Of a DNA stretch of 64,000 bases, positions 59,323-64,000 are shown one piece after another; positions within the stretch are counted from its first letter, which is position 1; each line of letters begins with the position of its first letter. The stretch lies in the NCBI GenBank assembly GCA_028819435.1, contig JAPPLK010000089.1:62001-126000 (forward strand), in the 5' to 3' direction. The translations under genes and the position numbers were made by a program. This stretch comes from Nitrospira sp. Lineage in GTDB: Bacteria; Nitrospirota; Nitrospiria; Nitrospirales; UBA8639. A model generated the notes under the pieces. It ran no database searches. It had not been told where the DNA came from and was given only the letters and a program-made list of their open reading frames with translations.

Positions 59323-60339
59323 GTGAAGCCCATCGCTAATCCGCCGAACCCGTTTGAGACGCACCACCGGGAACTGCTCGAACCAGCGCCCCACGTCACG
59401 ACTGAGGTTTTTGAGGAAAAGACCGGAGCAATCCTGAGTCGAAACGACAGCCCGGATCTGCCCTTCCGGTGGAGCGTCAACCCGTATCGTGGCTGTTTTC
59501 ATGCCTGTGCGTATTGCTATGCGCGACCGAGTCACCAATATTGGGGATTCGGCGCGGGCACGGATTTCGAATCCAAACTCATCGTGAAACCCAACGCGGC
59601 GGCTGCGCTTCGCACGGCGTTTTTGAAACCCTCGTGGAAGGGCGAGCTTGTGGTCTTTTCCGGCAACACCGACTGCTATCAGCCACTGGAAGCCACGTAT
59701 GAACTCACGCGCGCCTGTTTAGAGGTGTGTGCCGAATTTCGCAACCCCATCACCGTGATTACCAAAGCCGCACTCATTCAACGGGACCTCGACCTGCTGC
59801 ACGTCCTCCATGAACTGGCTTGGGTCCGCGTGTATTTCAGTATCCCTTTTGCAGACAATGAGGTTGCTCGAAAAGTCGAGCCACAGACTCCTTCCATCAC
59901 CAAACGCTTTGAGGCCATGGCTGCCCTGTCTGCAGCCGGCATCCCCACGGCCGTCATGATCGGTCCCGTCATTCCGGGCCTGAATGAGCAGGACATTCCG
60001 GAGATTCTTCACCGTGCGAGACGGGCCGGCGCCACACGCGCAGCCTATACGCTGTTGCGGCTTAACGACAACGTGCAACCGGTATTTCTGGAACGGATGG
60101 CCGAGGCCTTTCCCGACCGTATCAGGAAAATCGCCAATCGCCTCAAAGAGACCAGGGGCGGGACGTTGGAAGAAAAGCGATTCTTTGCGCGACACCAGGG
60201 ACGAGGCTCAACGTGGCAAACCATTGAACAATTATTTGATCTGGCTTTTCGCAAAGAAGGCTTTGATCGATTCGATCGAGACGATGCCGTTCCCGCAACC
60301 TTCGCCAGACCACCGAAGGATCAACTCGACCTGTTTTGA
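59323..60339 (+). CDS. Radical SAM protein, PA0069/SPL-like family
   Basis: The 338-aa protein has the radical SAM cluster CFHACAYCYARP (Cys58, Cys62, Cys65), a C-x3-C-x2-C spacing. It is followed by GTDFESKLIVKPNAA, VVFSGNTDCYQPLEATYELTR and TVITKAALIQRDLDLL. This subtype (PA0069-like) is related to spore photoproduct lyase but is widely distributed and unassigned. The C-terminal RRAGATRAAYTLLRLN fits. It lies 92 bp upstream of the TPR lipoprotein and may be co-transcribed with it. Confidence 0.85.
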   Translation: MKPIANPPNPFETHHRELLEPAPHVTTEVFEEKTGAILSRNDSPDLPFRWSVNPYRGCFHACAYCYARPSHQYWGFGAGTDFESKLIVKPNAAAALRTAFLKPSWKGELVVFSGNTDCYQPLEATYELTRACLEVCAEFRNPITVITKAALIQRDLDLLHVLHELAWVRVYFSIPFADNEVARKVEPQTPSITKRFEAMAALSAAGIPTAVMIGPVIPGLNEQDIPEILHRARRAGATRAAYTLLRLNDNVQPVFLERMAEAFPDRIRKIANRLKETRGGTLEEKRFFARHQGRGSTWQTIEQLFDLAFRKEGFDRFDRDDAVPATFARPPKDQLDLF

Positions 60340-60431
60340 GGCAACCCGATCCAGCCAAGTTTTTCAGTTGGCACAAGGCTGTTTCTCTCTTTACAATCAG
60401 AGAACAATTGAAACGAAGAAAAGGTGACGAC

Positions 60432-61628
60432 ATGCTGAATAGTTGGTGGAGAAGGCTGCTGGCAGGATGCTTGATCGCGATGGTCGGTCTCACGGGATGC
60501 GAGGACGCGACAGCCCCGTGGGACCGATACGTAGACCGAGGTGATCTGCTCTTCCAGCAAGGACGCTTCAAAGAGGCCAAGGAACAGTACGCCACCGCGC
60601 TCAAGGAAGCGGAAACCTTTGGCGAAGAGGATCCCCGGCTTCCTCGTTCGCTAACGAAACTGGCCGCGGTCCATGACGCGCAAGGTGAATATGAGCAGGC
60701 CGAACCGCTGTTGAGTCGCGCCGTGAGTCTTAACGAACAGATTCTCGGCAACCGCGACCCTCAATTCGCCGCCAGCCTGAGCAACCTCGCGGCGCTATAT
60801 TTCGCGCAACGACACTACGAGAAAGCCCTCCCCCTCTTTGAACGGGCCTTACACGTTCGTCAAGAAGCACTTGGGGCGGATCATATCGATCTGACCCTGG
60901 ATCTCAAGAACCTGGCCGGCGTTCTGGCCGCTCAAGAACACTATGCCCAAGCGGAGACGCACTTACTCCGGGCCCTTGAGATTACAGAAAACGTCACGGG
61001 CCCGGACGACCTCCAACTGGTAGAGCGCCTCAACAATCTCGCGCTCCTGTACCGGGCACAAGAAAACTATGAGAAAGCCATCCCTTTGCTGGAACGCGCG
61101 CTCGCCATCAATGCGAAGCAATACGGCACCGAGAGTCCGGGTCTGCTCGGTAGCCTCAATAACCTCGCGTCCATGCTCGTGGCCCAAGGCACCCCCGGCA
61201 AAGCCGAAGAGCTGCTGAAGCAGGCGCTCCATATCAATGAACAATCGTTCGGGCCGGAGAATCCGCGATTGGTGGCCAGCCTGACCAAGCTCGCCGACTT
61301 CTATCGCCTGCAAGGGCAATTCGAGAAGGCTGAACCGTTACTGGTCAATGCCTTGGACATTAACAAAACAAAATTCGGCCCGGAGCACGAAAAAGTCGCC
61401 AACGTCGCCAACAATTTGGCGCTGCTCTACCTGTTGCAGAAGAAATACGCGAAAGCCGAACCGCTCTTTGCCCAAGCCCTGGCAATCAACGAAAAAATCT
61501 TGGGCAAGGAACACCCGATCGTGGCCCGCACGCTCAGGAACTACGCCGCGCTGTTGAAAAAAACCAACAGGGAACAGGGCGCTCAAAAACTCGAAGCCCG
61601 CATTGCCACTATCGAGCAAGAGTCATGA
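60432..61628 (+). CDS. TPR-repeat lipoprotein (kinesin-light-chain-like)
   Basis: I start at MLNSWWRRLLAGCL after AAGGTG, giving 398 aa with a lipobox (MVGLTGC). The rest is about eight TPR units of 42 residues: LLFQQGRFKEAKEQYATAL, LAAVHDAQGEYEQAEPLLSRAVSLNEQ, LAALYFAQRHYEKALPLFERAL and so on, with kinesin-light-chain spacing. It would act as a protein-binding scaffold on a membrane. The last 24 codons (61507-61579) are duplicated after the downstream R-M genes, at the window edge. Confidence 0.88.
   Translation: MLNSWWRRLLAGCLIAMVGLTGCEDATAPWDRYVDRGDLLFQQGRFKEAKEQYATALKEAETFGEEDPRLPRSLTKLAAVHDAQGEYEQAEPLLSRAVSLNEQILGNRDPQFAASLSNLAALYFAQRHYEKALPLFERALHVRQEALGADHIDLTLDLKNLAGVLAAQEHYAQAETHLLRALEITENVTGPDDLQLVERLNNLALLYRAQENYEKAIPLLERALAINAKQYGTESPGLLGSLNNLASMLVAQGTPGKAEELLKQALHINEQSFGPENPRLVASLTKLADFYRLQGQFEKAEPLLVNALDINKTKFGPEHEKVANVANNLALLYLLQKKYAKAEPLFAQALAINEKILGKEHPIVARTLRNYAALLKKTNREQGAQKLEARIATIEQES
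61507..61579. repeat. Direct repeat, copy 1: 3' end of the TPR gene
   Basis: Seventy-three bases match 63928-64000 with a few differences, all in the last 25 positions. They encode EHPIVARTLRNYAALLKKTNREQ. The differences in the second copy are synonymous within the codons visible. Confidence 0.8.
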
Positions 61629-61754
61629 AACCACTGTGCCCCCTCACCCCAGCCCTCTCCCACGACGGGGGAGAGGGTGCAGGAAAAAGAATGAAGAGGT
61701 TCAAGTCAGAGTTCAGAGACTATGGTAAACTCTCGAACGGAAATGGCATGAGAG

Positions 61755-63128
61755 ATGTCAAGTACAATAAAAACGGTGATTAAAGAGCCTCTTGGCGAAT
61801 ACCGTAATTGGGATGCCAATAAAGTTCAGGACAATGACAGCGCCGCGCATCGGTGGTACCGGTTCGTACTTTCCTTCCCCCCACATCTGGTCCGGGATTA
61901 CCTGGATGATTTTGGTGTACGTAACGACGGGCTGGTACTGGATCCATTCTGCGGAACCGGAACAACGATCGTAGAGAGCAAGAAATTGGGGATTTCTGGC
62001 ATCGGCCTTGAAGCATTGCCTATGGCTCACTTTGCGAGTTGTGTGAAGACAGATTGGAGCCCTTCACCCGATGCGCTGGCCGAGCATGCACAACGTGTCG
62101 CCGATAAAACATTGTACCGCTTAAAAGCCGACAACCTTGAAGATGTTCCGTTCTTCTCTGATCCCTCAGGATCCACGAATGGGCTACGTACCCTACCGCC
62201 GGAAGTCGCAAAGATCCTGCTAAGGAACTCCATCAGCCCATTACCGTTACACAAGGTTTTAGTCCTGCTAAACGTATTGGAAGAAGAACAAGACAAACAA
62301 TTCCTGGCTCACGAAAAGTTAGCATTGGCTAAAGCGTTGGTGGCTGATATCAGCAACCTGCATTTTGGCCCGGAGGTCGGTGTGGGAAAGTGTAAGGACG
62401 ATGCCCCTGTTGTGGCTACTTGGCTCTCCCGTGTCAACGCCATTGTGGAAGACCTGCGGCAGCTTCCCCGGAAAAATAGCGCAACGGCTCAGGCATTTCT
62501 AGCTGATGCGCGTCAAATTCCTGAAATACTTGAACCGGAGTCCGTCGATGCGGTGATCACTTCTCCTCCCTATCCCAATGAGAAAGACTATTCGCGGACA
62601 ACACGCCTCGAAACCGTGCTTTTGGGTTTTGCGCACAGCATGTCGGATCTGCGGACGTTGAAGAAAACTCTCGTACGATCCAACACGCGAAGCGTCTATA
62701 AAACGGATGACGATGATACGTGGGTGAAAGGGCATAAAACGATTGAATCCATTGCACGGGAGATCGAAGAGCGACGTACGATGCTTGGCAAAACCTCAGG
62801 CTTTGAACGACTGTATCACAGGGTCACGAAGTTATACTTCGGCGGGATGGCAAGACATCTTGAGACGATGAAGCGCGTTCTGAAGCCTGGAGCCAAGTTG
62901 GCCTACGTCGTGGGGGATCAAGCTTCATATTTACGTGTCATGATCCAGACGGGACAAATTTTAGCCGGCTTGGCGAAGTCACAGGGATATGAACCGATCA
63001 GGATTGACCTCTTCAGGACAAGATTGGCGACGGCAACAAAGGAGCAACTTCGAGAAGAAGTTCTTGTCCTGCGGTGGCCGGGGAACAGGCAATCCGCAGG
63101 GAGGAAATACGGCCATGGTTGCACCTAA
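61755..63128 (+). CDS. DNA methyltransferase of an R-M pair
   Basis: The 457-aa protein shows motif I DPFCGTGTTIVESKKLG near residue 60 and motif IV TSPPYPNEKDYSRTTRLE near 270, so an amino-methyltransferase (N4-cytosine or N6-adenine) with motif I first. The stretch between them probably holds the target-recognition part. LKPGAKLAYVVGDQASYLR is motif VI-like. An SD (GAGAG) precedes the ATG. The endonuclease gene starts 14 bp before this gene ends, with a strong SD inside. The pair occupies the segment between two copies of the TPR gene end. Confidence 0.85.
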   Translation: MSSTIKTVIKEPLGEYRNWDANKVQDNDSAAHRWYRFVLSFPPHLVRDYLDDFGVRNDGLVLDPFCGTGTTIVESKKLGISGIGLEALPMAHFASCVKTDWSPSPDALAEHAQRVADKTLYRLKADNLEDVPFFSDPSGSTNGLRTLPPEVAKILLRNSISPLPLHKVLVLLNVLEEEQDKQFLAHEKLALAKALVADISNLHFGPEVGVGKCKDDAPVVATWLSRVNAIVEDLRQLPRKNSATAQAFLADARQIPEILEPESVDAVITSPPYPNEKDYSRTTRLETVLLGFAHSMSDLRTLKKTLVRSNTRSVYKTDDDDTWVKGHKTIESIAREIEERRTMLGKTSGFERLYHRVTKLYFGGMARHLETMKRVLKPGAKLAYVVGDQASYLRVMIQTGQILAGLAKSQGYEPIRIDLFRTRLATATKEQLREEVLVLRWPGNRQSAGRKYGHGCT

Positions 63129-63927
63129 CCGGTACGTGCGAATCATCGAACGCATCTTCCTCTCAATTCACAAGAAAGGTGAACAAGAAGTACTTTTCAG
63201 TCGGACCGACATAGAAAAGGCTGCGGCAACATTGGGCATCACGCTGCCGAAAAACATCGGAGATGTCATATACAGTTTCCGTTACCGTGTTCCGTTACCA
63301 TCCTCAATTCTCAAACGTGCTCCCAAGGGCAAAGAATGGATTATACGACCAGCCGGACGTGGGAAATATCGTTTTGTAGCGACCGAGGTAGCTCAGATCA
63401 CACCGACAAAACACATGGCTGAAACAAAAGTGCCGGATGCAACGCCCGGACTGATCTCGATGTATGCCTTGAATGACGAACAAGCCCTGCTTGCAAGGTT
63501 ACGATACAATCGACTGGTTGACATCTTTACACGAGTCACGTGTTACCCGTTACAAAGCCATCTACGAACCACGATTCCACAACTTGGACAAGTCGAGACA
63601 GATGAAATCTATATCGGAGTCGATCGTCGTGGTGCGCACTATGTTTTTCCCGTACAGGCGAAGGGCAAGACAGACCGACTCAACGTGGTGCAGATCGAGC
63701 AGGACGTTGCGCTGCGCAGGCACAAATTTCCCAATTTGATCTGTCGACCGATTGCCGCCCAGTTCATGCCGGATGATCGCATCGCACTGTTCGAATTTGA
63801 GGAAAGCAACAGAGGAATCGTCGTCTCTCTTGAGAAACACTATCGCCTTCTTCCTCCCGAAGAAATTGACCAGGATGAGTTGACAGATTATCGAGCACGG
63901 ATATCTGATGAGCCTCTTGCAAAATAG
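63115..63927 (+). CDS. Restriction endonuclease paired with the methyltransferase
   Basis: I start at ATG 63115 after AGGGAGGAAAT, giving 270 aa; the track start at 62989 lies inside the methyltransferase. An N-terminal helical domain (RIIERIFLSIHKKGEQEVLFSRTDIEKAAATLGI) could bind DNA. A PD-(D/E)xK-like core follows: GQVETDEIYIGVDRRGAHYVFPVQAKGKTDRL with the Asp and QAK positions. It overlaps the methyltransferase by 14 bp. The duplicated TPR fragment begins right after its stop. The recognition sequence is unknown. Confidence 0.75.
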   Translation: MVAPNRYVRIIERIFLSIHKKGEQEVLFSRTDIEKAAATLGITLPKNIGDVIYSFRYRVPLPSSILKRAPKGKEWIIRPAGRGKYRFVATEVAQITPTKHMAETKVPDATPGLISMYALNDEQALLARLRYNRLVDIFTRVTCYPLQSHLRTTIPQLGQVETDEIYIGVDRRGAHYVFPVQAKGKTDRLNVVQIEQDVALRRHKFPNLICRPIAAQFMPDDRIALFEFEESNRGIVVSLEKHYRLLPPEEIDQDELTDYRARISDEPLAK

Positions 63928-64000
63928 AGGAACACCCGATCGTGGCCCGCACGCTCAGGAACTACGCCGCGCTGTTGAAAAAGACTAACCGGGAACAGGA
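63928..64000. repeat. Direct repeat, copy 2: duplicated TPR gene end (partial)
   Basis: It begins one base after the endonuclease stop and runs off the window. It continues the reading frame EHPIVARTLRNYAALLKKTNREQ. It may be the continuation of a TPR pseudogene or a paralogue's 3' end. Confidence 0.75.

Overview
The window looks like a piece of a Gram-negative bacterial chromosome. It carries outer-membrane porins, a TonB-dependent receptor, lipoproteins with lipoboxes, two TatA-type genes, a c-type cytochrome, a sigma-54 activator, CstA, YajQ and many secreted proteins of unknown role. The gene mix and the dense intergenic repeats suggest a Nitrospira-like (Nitrospirota) organism. That is an inference from gene content only; there is no rRNA or other phylogenetic marker here that I could compare.

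1-5.6 kb: accessory DNA. It holds small orphan genes with strong Shine-Dalgarno (SD) sites, a secreted SNase-fold nuclease, and a minus-strand cassette of two surface lipoproteins that share a C-terminal motif (one carries a metzincin protease motif), with a coupled small gene between them.

5.6-20.1 kb: a genomic island. A 62-bp direct repeat (60/62 identical) sits at the 3' end of a decayed integrase (5.7 kb) and again at the 3' end of an intact P4-type integrase (18.8 kb). Between them lie a 2TM/coiled-coil membrane protein tightly linked to a tiny Pro/Lys-rich protein, DUF4126, a secreted HNH nuclease, a type II restriction-modification pair, two IS3 relics, a HEPN-like protein, a 1273-aa SIR2 defence protein, a winged-helix protein and an AlpA regulator. 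The HEPN-like and SIR2 genes are each preceded by what reads as the last codons of a type I specificity gene (hsdS). This suggests that both cargo genes were exchanged at hsdS 3' ends. Just beyond the integrase a secretin gene is cut off after its N-terminal domain.

20-45 kb: backbone. A DUF1264 protein and cytochrome c appear to be driven by a well-matched sigma-54 promoter next to a PAS/sigma-54 activator gene. Then come a TPR-like secreted protein, a frameshifted EVE-domain gene, cstA, an AlbA_2-type regulator, yajQ, a lipoprotein with a caspase fold that has lost both catalytic residues, an alginate-export porin, two tatA genes, a TonB receptor and an ERG4/ERG24-type reductase. Two 140-bp MITE-like elements each fill the whole gap between the stop codon of one gene and the start of the next.

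45-64 kb: cupredoxin, thiD, hydrolase, gamma-carbonic anhydrase, SDR enzyme, methyltransferase, RND/MMPL transporter, msrA, a zinc deacylase, a DNA-binding protein, tRNA-Arg(CCU), a radical SAM protein and a TPR lipoprotein. The last part is a second methyltransferase/restriction pair. It is bracketed by a duplicated 3' end of the TPR gene and runs to the window edge. Intergenic gaps in 20-56 kb are filled with several families of palindromic repeats.
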